Positions 10,263 to 20,639 of a stretch of 64,000 bases of DNA are shown in pieces. The notes under the pieces were generated by a model, which saw only the letters and a list, made by a program, of their open reading frames with translations, ran no database searches and had not been told where the DNA came from. Source of the stretch: Torreya grandis. Lineage: Eukaryota; Streptophyta; Pinopsida; Cupressales; Taxaceae. A program made the translations under genes and the position numbers. The stretch's first letter is position 1. Each line of letters begins with the position of its first letter. The stretch is from assembly GCA_037957365.1 (NCBI GenBank), contig JARHVA010006314.1, positions 186,001 to 250,000 of the forward strand, given 5' to 3'.

Positions 10263-13200
10263 GGATGAAGACAAAGGCTCAAGCTCTGGAATAGGGTTTG
10301 ATTCCAATGAGTAATAAGTAATAATTTTTTTTAGCCTAGTTCCTCCTTTCATAATAATCCTTTTAATTCCAACCCTTAAAACATTTCAAACACTTTAATA
10401 AAATATTACTTTTTGACCCACTTTATAATAATAATAATACATAAGTGTCCTTTTACTCTGTTATGAAAATAAAGTTACGTGTACAACTCTTCTTAATTAA
10501 AAATATTTAGAAAAGGGAGCATAACATTTGGCCTTTCAAGGTTGATACTGTTGATCATGCAATTTCAGCTCCCACTGGAGGGGTAATGTATACACAATCC
10601 AGTAACCTTTCCCTTCTACAAACACAAATGCCTAGAATCCTTTTTACTCCTGCAAGAATCATTAATATTGCTAAGTTGGAGGTGCTGGTAGTAAACATAG
10701 TTGACCATTCTAGGTTGGTGAACGTCCTTGAAAAATATGAAGAAATTGTTGTATATGACTTATCTTCTCCAATTTGTCCGAATTCTTATAATGCTACTTC
10801 TAGTGCAAGCAAGAGCCCTGCCAAGAAATTGTATAATTACAAAAAACAGAAAACTATTTCAATAAAGAGGTTTAGTGGTACTAGGTAGGTTGTGTCCTGC
10901 CCTTTTTTGGGGTCTTTTGATGCTCGGCTAGACTTTTGATGTTAGCTCTTATGGTTTATTTATGGACATAAGATATTATTGGAAGGAATGTAGGGCATGC
11001 AGGAGAAGAACTGGTGTTCCCCACCCCCATGTCACCCTTAAGGCTGTGTATGGTGGGCTCATGGTTTGGTTTGGGTATTCTAAAATAGAATGAATGCATT
11101 GGCAATGATTTACAAAGGGACAGGGAGTGTGTTATTAGTAAATAGTTAAGTTTCTCCAAGGTGAATCCCTTGTGCTGATCTCTGTTTTTTATGTAGTTCA
11201 GTTCATTTCTTGCTTTCAATTCATGTATTGAATTACCTGTAGTAATTTCAGCACTTATGCATCACACTTCTAAGGCAAAATATTGTTTTCCTAAGTAAAC
11301 AGCTCAGAGGTCAATTCACTTTGACATTTATATGTCAGTTAAGATTCATGTTTATGAGTTAACAATGGGATATTAATATTATTTACAAATCATGCAACAC
11401 ATAAATGACCTTGCAAGTAGGCTCTAATTTGATTACTCTTGCATTAATAGTAGCACAACACTTACACGACATGGTAGGAGCATAAGTAATTTTTAATTGG
11501 ATGGCTTTAGAGCAGGAAATCTAACCAATTTGAAAAAAGGGATACCACTGAAAAAGTAAGAAAAGGAAGATTTCATACCCTGTTCTTCAATTACTTGGTT
11601 TAATTCACATTTTTTTCCAAGTACATTGTTTTTTGAATTGCACCTTGGTTTGGCCAAGTCATTGCCATGTTCGATTGGCATCCTGATCGATGTGTCTGAA
11701 GGGTATTGCTTACGAGGCAAATCCGTTCAAAACATGTTTTTTTGATACTATGCTTACAACAAAGGACATAAAGACACTAGCCATTTGAAAACATAGTGGA
11801 ATTTAATCTAGATAAATTTAAATATCTACCTAAGGAACGACCACAGTTAAAATATTTACCTCGCTCCCATCACCCACCCTCATGAACACTCAGACTTCCC
11901 ACTTTAGGTTCTTCAGAACATATATTCTTTGTTTGATCCCCACTTGAACTTCACAAAAGCAAGTTTTCACCCACCTATCACACTCCACACAAACCTATAT
12001 TCCCCTACAGCCATGTGGGTTTGTATGGCCATGTACCCTCCCTCTTCAAGTAATAATTCGTCTTTCAACAAAGCTAAATTTGAGGTATTATTATAGTAAC
12101 AACTTAATGAATTACGGTGGAGCTATAATGGATTTTCAACTTGCAAAGGACAACCATGAGCGAAGTAGGGTCATTCAGAATTTGTGCCTTCAGGCTATCA
12201 ACTAGAATGATAACATCATTGAAGGTGGGAGTAATTACAACCATCATCACTCTTCCAACCACCACCCTCAAATGAGACTGATTATCAATGATCATGCCTA
12301 AGGGAACAATTTACAGCAAAATGTCGTTCAATTGGAACTGGTTAGAAAGTAGGGCATGAAATTGTACTGTTGCCAACTGTTTTGAAAGGCTTCCATTCAC
12401 TTCGAGATGAACCCACTTCCTCTTAGGGGCTTCAAACTTTCAACCCGAATCACATCATCAGAGACTAAATGCATGAGGCCAAAAGAAAAACGAAACAATA
12501 AATCTTGCGGGAGGTCATCTTGGGAGATTTACTTGATGATTTAGCATTCACACTCTTGTACCTAGGGTTTCACACAAAATACAAACATACAAAACTATGC
12601 AGCTTAAAGCTTTGGACAGACATAAAAAAGAAGCAATACTTCATAAACCACATATGCTTGGATATTGCTCAAAATCACGAGTATTGGACAAAAAAAAAGG
12701 CTAATGCCACGATGCAAAAATATTCCATGAATCAGAAATTAAAGGCTGCCAACAATGCTCACCAGAAGATGGAAGCCAAAAATCCCATTATTGTTGATGA
12801 TAAAGATGTTTTGGAACCCTCTAGCAGAGCTTCAATTCAAGGCAAGCATGGATCTTTAGCGGATCTATACAAAATAAGAGATTTCCCTTATGTAAAGAAG
12901 TATCATGATAGGGTAGAAACTAGAAACTAATAATCCCTCTGCTTTTCTGCCAACCATCCACCTCCCTGCCCAAAAGAGCATACCAAAGTCACATCCTTTG
13001 AAACTCTTGGCCATTTAAGCCCGATCAAATTTTTAGCCGTCTGCTGCCCCTGTGCATTTTCTGCAACCTCAAACGAGCACCCCCAGACACCCAGGATAAT
13101 GTTTCTAACCTTAACCATGCAAGTGGAATCACTCCTGCTAACAACACTGCCTTCTAGAATATTGGCAGTCAATATCTTCCCCAGTTTGCTAGTCATTAAA

Positions 13201-13320
13201 CTGGTGTTGGGGCTTCTACTAACAATATGAATGGGGACAAAGAGAATCATCAGACTAGTGCTGTGTTCAAAGCTCTGCACACAATTGATGGGAATTTAAA
13301 ATTTTGATTATCACGAGACA
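10263..13320. other. Region with no recognised gene; two weak open frames
   Basis: Two plus-strand frames stand out. 10586-10888 has 100 codons with a Lys-rich end. 12505-12930 has 141 codons, is basic, and contains NHICLDIAQNHEYWTK. Neither resembles a known family and neither has a supported start or splice context. 11493-11720 and 12927-13280 are open on the minus strand. Probably decayed intronic transposon sequence. Confidence 0.3.
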
Positions 13321-14520
13321 GCCTTGTTGGTTGTTCCTGCAGAATTCCAAGGTCTTCAAGAATGCTGCTCAGCCAGATGACCTGGTTTGCTGGTCCAACT
13401 ACAGCTTAATACTTTTCTGTCAATGGAAGAGAAACATTTAGTTGCTTCTTGTTGCTCCAAGAAACAATACCTGAAGCAAGACTGAAACCATACCTAGAGG
13501 TGGGTCTACTACTGTCACTACATCCACTCCAATCAGAATCAAAATTACACTAAACTGAATTTGGCATAATGAACAAACTCAAGTCCATGCTGCAAGGCAC
13601 CTTGAAGATATGTCAAGGTTCAACTTGCAGCTTTCCAATAATTTTTCCAGGGTTCTGTCATGAATCTGGTTATCATACTAGATGCATAAGTAGTATGTGG
13701 CCTGGTTGTAGCAAGATAAATTAAACTACAAACTAGTTGTCTGTGGAGTGTGCCATCCATTGGTTTCCACTATTATCAGTTGACAATAGGGCACCTTTCT
13801 CCATGAAAATAGGTGCCTGTTTAAAATCTTCCATCCTGAATTTGTTCAAGAAATCCAAGTACTTTGCTTTATAAATAAATATTCATCTAGGATTCTTCCA
13901 TATTTCTAAAGTAGGTCATGGTATGTCATCTCAGAATTCTTACTAAGATCCTGAACCAACTAGAGCTTTATACTTTTCTTTCAATGAAAGGGAAACATTT
14001 AGTTGCTTCTTGTTGCTCCAAGAAACAATAGCTGAACCAAAACTGAAATCATACCTAGAGGCAGGTCTACTTCTGTCACTAGATCCATTTCAATCAGAAT
14101 CAGGGTTACACTAACCTGAATTTGGCATTATAAACAAACTCAAGTCCATGTTGCAAGGTGCATTGAAGATTTGTCAAGGTCCACTTTGAAGCTCTCCAAT
14201 GATTTTCCTATGGTTCTGTCATCAACCTGGATATCAAACTGGATGCATAAGTAGTATGTGGTCTAGTTGTAGCAAGATAAATTAAATTACAAACTAGTTA
14301 TCTCTGAAGTGTGTCATCGATTGGTTTCCACTATTCTCAGTTGACAATAGTGCACCTGTTTCCATGGAGATTGGTGCCAGTTTACATTATTCCATCCTGA
14401 AATTCTTCAAGAAATTCAAGTGTACTTTGCTTGATTAATAAAAATTCATCTACAATTCTTCCATACTTCTACAGTAGATCAAACTCAAAGTCTGTCATCT
14501 CAATATTCTTACTAAGATTC
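13320..14520 (-). pseudogene. Copia-B RNase H region, tandemly duplicated
   Basis: SLIYLATTRPHTTYASSMI, HGLEFVHYAKF and related copia RNase H blocks appear in each copy. Copy 1 is about 13411-13953 and copy 2 about 13972-14515, offset 561-569 bases. The copies differ at many positions, so the duplication is old. Copy 2 is contiguous with the RT. Confidence 0.8.
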
Positions 14521-14539
14521 TGCTTTAACTCATTACCAT

Positions 14540-15215
14540 TAGAGTATCATCACATTTATAATCAGATCGTTAACATAAAGGATGACAAAGGGCAGTCACT
14601 TTCCATTTTGAGCCTTTACGTACAAGTACAGATCTCATGTGGATTTCTCAAAAGCATTCTTCTTTTAGTACTCTTCAATAGTGGAATACCAAGCTTTGGG
14701 AGCTTATTTTAACCCACAACATCTTTTTGAGGTAAAATACTATATGCTTTTTCACCTATTCTGCATAACCTAGTGGCTGCTCCATACATATCCCATCTGT
14801 CAAGTTTCCATTGAGAAAAGGCACTCTTGACATGTAACTGATGAACAAGTCACTTATATTGCACAGATAAATGCACGAAATATATAATTGCACTCATCTG
14901 TGCAACTGCTGCAAAGGTTTCCTGATAGTCAATGTCAACTTCCTGTTTGAATCATTTAGCTAGTAATCTGGCAATACGTTTACATATAGTCCCACCAGAT
15001 CTGTATTTGGTCTTGTAGACCTATTTTCTGCCAATTGCTTCCTTGCCTTTTGCAACCTCAGCTAAGTTCCAAGTTCTATGTTTCTTAAACTCATGAATTT
15101 CTTCATGTATTGTCTTCTTCCACTTTATCTGCTGATAAGCCTCGTCAAAAGTGGAAAGCTCATATGTCAGGAGTTCTATCATAAGACCATAATTGCCCTG
15201 ATGTGAAGGTCCCAT
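14540..15215 (-). pseudogene. Copia-B reverse transcriptase
   Basis: It starts with FDEAYQQIKWKKTIHEEI and KHRTWNLAEVAKGKEAIG, the canonical RT entry of copia. Then come FKQEVDIDYQETFAAV, HQLHVKSAFLNGN, LKKMLWV and an LYVNDL box at about 14570. The active-site YVDD reads YVND, so one catalytic Asp is lost. There are multiple stops and frameshifts. Confidence 0.85.
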
Positions 15216-15690
15216 TCTGGATTTTTTTTGCCCCCTTCACTACCAGGTATTTATGTATCTACGATTTTCATAAGATAACACTGAGGAAATTTCTTTCTTT
15301 TTGAAGGAACCACCTGGATGAAGTCCTGTTCATTGTCTATTGTGTTTTAAGATGCACCATTTTTTTAAGCAGAACTTGATTCTGTGGGTTATTACTACAA
15401 CAGTGTAATGTCCCCATTTTCATGAGCATCGATTTGTCGAAGGATTAGCCTATTATGCGACCCTCGTAGGCTGATAGGATGGATAGAGGGTCTTGATGGA
15501 GCTTGGCTTGGCTTCGACTAGCAGAATTTTTACAGTTGGCTTTCGTTCGGGCTCTTTCGGACATGTATTGAGGGAGATATTAATATTTGATTGATTTAAT
15601 TAAATATTAATTATTTGGCCTATTTTTAATTATGAAACCCTAATTCTTAATTATGAAACCCTAATTAGGGCAAGCGCACCTTTTAGAGGA

Positions 15691-15698
15691 TATAAGGG
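15691..15698 (+). promoter_or_regulatory. TATA-like box of LTR-1
   Basis: TATAAGGG in an otherwise AT-moderate segment, about 288 bp from the LTR start. Position and orientation suit an LTR promoter. Prediction only. Confidence 0.4.
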
Positions 15699-16090
15699 TT
15701 TCTCATTGGAGGGAGTGCCATATTATTATTGATTATTGACATTGAAGACAAATTTTGCTAAGTATTTTCTGAGAAGACTGAGCCAAGGGTTCCAGTATTC
15801 CATTTGCATTGGAGAACGTCCACTCTTCAGTGTGTGCGATTCAGAGGTTGTGAGATATCAGCCGATCTATTGCCAGTTTGAGAGATAACTTCATACAGAA
15901 GTTATCACAGAGATTTACAGGTATTTATTTCATTAGGTTTTGATTCAGTAATTACCCAGATTAAGATCTTCCGTATTAGCGCCATATTTCTTGAGATCGA
16001 GCGTCCAGCATACAGGGCGTACTGTTTTTCTGCTCCTATACAGAATCCTTACCGTTCTGCAGCAGGCCGGACAGCGCCGCAAGGAGCTTA

Positions 16091-16217
16091 GAGACCGACA
16101 TCGGCAGCCCAGAGACCGACATCGGCAGCCCAGAGACCGACGTCAGCAGAGTAGACCGACCGACAGAGACCGACATCGACAGAGTAGACCGACCGACAGA
16201 GACCGACGTCGGCAGTG
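16091..16217. repeat. Minisatellite in LTR-1
   Basis: Three 21-bp units start at 16091, 16112 and 16133 (core GAGACCGACATCGG). They run into a 33-bp unit starting at 16151 and 16184 (core GTAGACCGACCGACAGAGAC). GC-rich and built from GACCGAC. Confidence 0.9.
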
Positions 16218-16644
16218 TTTCAACCGACTGCGGCATAATAACCGACGTCGGCGACTATGTTTTTTTACACAGCAACCCAAGCCGTACCAGATCCAGGGAT
16301 TAATTTCAAATTTGCAGAAAGATCAGGTTTTTTTGAACAATATTTGATATTATTTTAGATGCATGACAGAGACTAAATATTGTAATCGTCTAGAAGAATA
16401 ATAAGATCATTGATTAGCCAGTTCAGATATTATATTGCTGTTATTTATTTATTTGAATTTATTTCGCAAAAATCGCATCTTTATTCATACAAAAACACCA
16501 AAAAAATCAGAATACACAAAAACAATTCAAAACATACAGTTTCAGAGTTCAGGGGAAACAAGGGTTACTACAAACAGACTTTTCCTTATCCAGCAAAAGT
16601 TTTGAACCTAAATCAATATATTGTTACCTTCTTGAAAGGTAACA

Positions 16645-16854
16645 TCACAAGACACATGCACCTTGTTCTCTCTTCAGTTGATACACCCTATTGGCATTTC
16701 TGACTTCACTGTATCCAAGGAATACGCACTTTAGATTTCTGACATCGAAAAATTTCATATTGTCCTTTGGAATGTGCTTGCATATAGTGTATCCAAGGAC
16801 TCTTACGGGTGAAATTGTACGTGTTTTTCCTGTCCAAGGCTCTGTTGGTGTCAT
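16645..16854 (-). pseudogene. Copia-B integrase C-terminal fragment
   Basis: PTEPWTGKTRTISPVRVLG, then KHIPKDNMKFFDV and KCVFLGYSE match the conserved copia integrase end (WTGKKPxxxxLRVFG...FLGYS). The catalytic DDE part is absent because hAT-2 sequence begins upstream. Confidence 0.85.
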
Positions 16855-16950
16855 ATCCCTGACTGCTTTGTAGAACTTCTCTTGGTTAAATAACCTGTCA
16901 TCTTATTCACTAAAAACCAACGTTACTAGTTAACTGGTTTTGGCAGTCAT

Positions 16951-17160
16951 TGGGCACCCGGGTGCGAACTGCATTCGAGTTCGCAGTTCGGTGCATTGCC
17001 CAAATGCCCAGGGTTAGCCCCTGGGCACCCGGGTGCGAACTGCGTTCGGGTTCGCAGTTTGGTGCATTGCCCCAACGCCCAAGGTTCGCCCCAAAAGAAC
17101 CCCCAATGCGCCCGGGTGCCCAAGGGTGAACCTTGGGCATTGGAGCAACGCACCCACAGT
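16951..17160. repeat. hAT-2 left subterminal repeats (71-bp tandem)
   Basis: Units at 16951 and 17022 start TGGGCACCCGGGTGCGAACT. Each contains inverted pairs (GGGCACCCGGGTGC; CGAACTGC with GCAGTTCG). Further GGTGCCCAAGGGTGAACCTTGGGCA-like palindromes follow to 17160. Strikingly GC-rich against AT-rich surroundings. Confidence 0.8.
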
Positions 17161-17609
17161 CGTCAGCACCAAAAAAGCAACGAAAAAAAGTTTTTTATTT
17201 TAGTTTTTTTCCCTTTTCCGCCAAAACCAATGCAACTAAACAATTAAAAACACCTTCCTAAACCCTAAAATCCAAAAGCAAAAGCATACTTCAACACAAA
17301 AGATAAAAATAAAGTGACAAAAGGAAAACCACTTGCCTCTTATTTTTCTAATTTTCTCATTGCATACTTGCCCTCCATTGCTGTTGTAGGTTTGAATCTT
17401 CATTAAGCATCGATCTAATAATTTTGCCTATGCCATATGGTGATTGAGGAGCCCATTTGCTGTCAAGGTAAGTTTTGTATTGTTTTATTTGTTTATTTTT
17501 GTCATTTTTTAAATTTTTACAAGTTGTTGGCTGCTGCCCTAGGATTTGTTTTGATTTTTTTTTAATTTTGTGTTTCTTTTAACTTGTAGTTATATATACT
17601 ATTACTACA

Positions 17610-20035
17610 ATGTCTCATAGTTCTTCCTCTGCCAGCCAAAGGCAACACAAAATGGACTTGACACACTCACCATTTTGGAAATATACAACGCTGACAAACC
17701 AAGTTTCCGGTGGTGGGGCCTATATTTGGAAATGCAATATTTGTGATTCTCAGTTCACAAGCTCATACTTTAGGGTGAAAGCATATTTATGTCACTTTCC
17801 TAAACGCAGAACCAAATTTTGCACAAGGAAGACTAACTCTCAACTGCGACATTAAAAAATGCTTGAATTCATCAAGGAACAAGACGATGCAGATGCCTCA
17901 CATGCCATGAGACTCAATCACCCTCTAGCAAAGAAAAGCAAGGGATCATGGAAGCCCCTGTTTCCCCAAGTCCTACTAGCGGTTCTCCGGTTGTGCCCAT
18001 TGGAAGACATCCATTTTTGGGATCACCCTCTATGCACGAAGAGGCTTCTCTTCCAAACAAAAGAACAAGAGGACCATTGGATAAGTCTTTTCAAAATCAC
18101 AGAGGGAGATTGCGGATCAGAAAATTGCACAATGCGTATATGCAAATGGATTGTCTTTCAATATGGTTTGATCACCATATTGGCAAGAAATGGTGAGAGC
18201 AATCAACGAGGCCCCAAAAGATTACAAAGGCCCAGGGTTTGAAAAAATCTGCACCACTTTTTTGACGAAAAAAATATATGTTGAAGATTCTTTGAAGCCA
18301 ATCAGAGATTCATGGAATGAAACAGAGGTCTCCATCATTTCCAATGGATGGAAAGATGCAATAGACAGGCCTTTGATCAATGTGGTTGCAATGTGCCCTA
18401 AAGGGGCAATGTTTTTGAAGGCCATTGATTGTGAAGGGTGTGTGAAGGATGAGAAGTTCATTGCAAACATCCTCATCGAATCCATTGAGGCGGTTGGACC
18501 TAAAAATGTTATCCAAGTTGTAACGGATAATGCCAAAAATTGCAAAGTCGTAGGGATGTTGGTGGAGGCAAGGTATGGACACATTTTTTGGACACCTTGT
18601 GTTGTCCACTCAGTCAACCTCATGCTGCAAAAGATGGGGAAGGAAATTAACTGGATCAAACAAGTGTATGATGACACTGAGCAGATTCAAATATTTGTCA
18701 CCAACCATCAACTCTCTCAAGCCATTTTCAGATCCTTCTAAACATTGGAGTTGTTGAAGGTATTTTTGTTTTTGTTTTAAAATTTCAACTTTTTTATTTT
18801 TAATCTAGTATTTGTATAACTATATTTAAATTAAAATATTGTTGTTTAAATATTTTCATAAGTTTTTATTCTTGTAATAGGTTGCTCCAACTAGATTCAC
18901 TTCTCACACAATCGTCTTGAGACGACTTGAAAGTGCGACAAGCACTCAGCAATATGGTCATTAGCAACTTGTGGGGTGTATGGAGGGAGGCAAGCAAAGA
19001 GCGGGCCCAAAGAGTGAAAAACTTGATCCTAGATGATGATTGGTGGGCCCTGTAGTTTATTTATTGAGTTTCACTGAGCCCATCATGAGTATAGTCCATT
19101 TTGCTGACATGAATCGGCCATGTTTGGGGGAAATATATGATGGCATAGACTCAATGATTAAGAAGATAAAGTTCATCATTAATGAAAAAGAGCAATATCC
19201 TGAGGAGATTTTTTTCAAACAAGTGCATTCTATCCTTCTTGAGCAGTGGAACAAAATGAACACCCCACTACATCTCCTTGCCTTTGCATTGACTCCTCGT
19301 TTCTATAGCACGGAGATCCTTTCTTTGCCGAGGAGGGTGCCACCATATAGGGATGTCGAAGTGGCTGAAGGATACAAATTGGCATTGTCTAGGATATTCC
19401 TTGATCCCGAAATAGAAGACATGGTTACGAGCGAGTTTGGGCTTTCATTACCTCCCGAAGTCATAGTCTTGGTGCTCTTCGGGACAAATACAAGAAGGAG
19501 ATCCTTTCTTTGCCGAGGAGGGTGCCACCATATAGGGATGTCGAAGTGGCTGAAGGATACAGATTGGCATTGTCTAGGATATTCCTTGATCCCGAAATAG
19601 AAGACATGGTTACGAGCGAGTTTGGGCTTTCATTACCTCCCAAAGTCATAGTCTTGGTGCTCTTCGGGACAAATACAAGAAGGATTGTCCCATGTGGTGG
19701 TACCTTCATGGCCAAGTATCATTGAACCTACAACCCCTTGCAATCAAGATCTTGTCACAGGTTTGTTTTGTATTTTTTAAGTTTTTAGATTTAAGTTTTT
19801 AAGTTTTTCTTTTTCTTTTAAAAAAATTAAATCTATGTTTAAATTTGAATATAGGTTGCAAGTTCATCTACTTGTGAACAGAATTGGAGCACATATAGCT
19901 TCATCCACTAAAAACAGTGCAACAAACTCGCAGCTAAAAAGGCCGAGGAGCTGGTCTACATACACTCCAATTTGCGTTTTCTATCGCACAAGAACCTAGA
20001 GTACAAGGAGAGGATGTCAAGCATTGAGATATAGA
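17610..20035 (+). pseudogene. hAT-2 transposase (BED finger, DUF659, hAT core)
   Basis: ATG at 17610. BED finger about residues 22-70 (FWKYTTLTNQ, WKCNICDSQF, then a CHF that replaces the usual HL, and KFC). DUF659 about 18190 (EAPKDYKGPGFEKI). Core: ISNGWKDAIDRPLIN (the usual SDGW Asp is Asn), VVTDNAKN and FWTPCVVHSVNLML. A GT-AG intron is likely at 18760-18880, joining LELLK to VAPTRFTSH. YLLSFTEPIM follows. A second likely intron is 19761-19854, joining to the dimerisation end SSSTCEQNWSTYSFIH and NKLAAKKAEELVYIHS. Stops, a catalytic substitution and a 185-bp frameshifting duplication make it dead. Confidence 0.85.
19314..19685. repeat. 185-bp near-identical tandem duplication in the hAT-2 coding region
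   Basis: Copy 1 at 19314-19498 and copy 2 at 19499-19685 differ at only a few bases. 185 is not a multiple of 3, so it shifts the frame. It is much less diverged than the other repeats here, hence recent relative to the element's decay. Confidence 0.9.
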
Positions 20036-20122
20036 TCCAGAGGTTGTTGACTTGGAGCTTGCATTTCCCACTTCGCATTAGATGACATTGGTAATCCTTT
20101 GGCTTCGACGACACATAACTTA

Positions 20123-20235
20123 GCATTTCCAAATATAGGCCCCACCACCGGAAACTTGGTCTGTCAGTGTTGTGTATTTCCAAAATGGTGAGTGTGTCAA
20201 GTCCATTTTGTGTTGCCTTTAGCCAGCGGAAGAAG
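20123..20235 (-). repeat. Inverted copy of the hAT-2 5' coding end
   Basis: 20123-20235 is the reverse complement of 17621-17735 (the first codons and BED finger of hAT-2) with only a handful of mismatches. The two arms face each other across about 2.4 kb, so a transcript could fold into a long hairpin. Confidence 0.9.
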
Positions 20236-20615
20236 TCCTTTGACTTCGACGACCAAATTTTATCCGAATTTTATCTCAATTTTTTTAGTTCCGAATTTTT
20301 TCCTCGGCGAATTCGAACATGAATTTGAATGCGGTGACCATGGTATTCATCTTGATAAACGATAAGTATAACCATTAAACATAAATGATAAAATCATAAA
20401 TATCAAAATATAAAATATAAAATATAAAATATCAATAATTATCTTGTGGCTGTTATTAATTACATGATACATCAAACTTTAAAAGTCAATCTTCATAGTC
20501 ATATTGCTCTTCATCGAGAGCATCAACATCATCATCATGTTGTGGTTAATTAGAAGTAGAATCACATGGACTATCAACACTGCAACTCCCGCTATGTTGT
20601 GGTTAATTAGGGTAG
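20236..20615 (-). pseudogene. hAT-3 remnant: acidic transposase C-terminus
   Basis: Minus strand about 20610-20485 encodes CSVDSPCDSTSN, then HDDDVDALDEEQYDYED followed by a stop. Such an acidic Asp/Glu/Tyr tail is common at plant hAT transposase ends. Beyond it (20236-20480) is an AT-rich 3' region with CCTCGGCGAATTCGAA, echoing the CCTCGGCGAA motif of hAT-1's left end. Short and truncated. Confidence 0.45.
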
Positions 20616-20639
20616 TCCTTTGGTTTAGACGACCAAGTT

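Larger units (their letters stand above)
15404..16572 (+). mobile_element. Solo LTR-1 (TGTAATGTCCCC family)
   Basis: 1,169 bp, beginning TGTAATGTCCCC and ending TTACTACA, flanked by a perfect 5-bp direct repeat AACAG (15399-15403 and 16573-16577). It lies between the RT and integrase parts of copia-B, so it inserted into that element and then recombined to a solo LTR. Inside are a TATA-like box near 15691, an AGCCTA/TAGGCT inverted pair (15447, 15467) and a GC-rich minisatellite at 16091-16217. Confidence 0.9.
13320..16900 (-). mobile_element. Copia-B: decayed Ty1/copia retrotransposon
   Basis: Minus-strand order is integrase C-terminus (16854-16645), interruption by a solo LTR (16572-15404), reverse transcriptase (15215 to about 14540), then RNase H (about 14460-13320, duplicated). 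Its own LTRs, gag and protease were not identified. Upstream sequence is replaced by hAT-2 from about 16950. Confidence 0.8.
16951..20235 (+). mobile_element. hAT-2 DNA transposon (decayed)
   Basis: The left end carries GC-rich subterminal repeats. Transposase coding runs from 17610 to about 20035 with two recognisable introns. The right end is scrambled by an inverted copy of the element's own 5' coding end. It inserted in or truncated copia-B. No clean terminal repeat or 8-bp duplication could be fixed. Confidence 0.7.
20094..20633. repeat. Three copies of a 20-bp motif bounding rearranged blocks
   Basis: Variants of TCCTTTGRCTTCGACGAC occur at 20094, 20235 and 20614. The copy at 20235 starts the hAT-3 block. 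The copy at 20614 is followed by a short direct copy (about 22 bp) of the hAT-2 BED region, ACCAAGTTTCCGGTGGTGG. They may mark rearrangement joints. Confidence 0.75.

Noticed and set aside
12505..12930. 141-codon ORF as a host gene
   Set aside because: No recognised domain, no splice or promoter context, surrounded by decayed elements; kept only as an unassigned region.
16091..16217. CRISPR-like array
   Set aside because: Repeats are directly adjacent with no unique spacers, inside a plant LTR.
16036..16347. ORFs of 66 and 118 codons with Arg/Asp or Ser/Val repeats
   Set aside because: Translation of the LTR-1 minisatellite, not a gene.
16910..17247. Three ORFs with repeated PNCE/GAPW-like peptides
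   Set aside because: Translation of the hAT-2 subterminal repeats.
7516..20035. Possibility that hAT-1 or hAT-2 transposases are domesticated host genes
   Set aside because: Both have several stops or frameshifts, and hAT-2 has lost a catalytic Asp; neither is intact.
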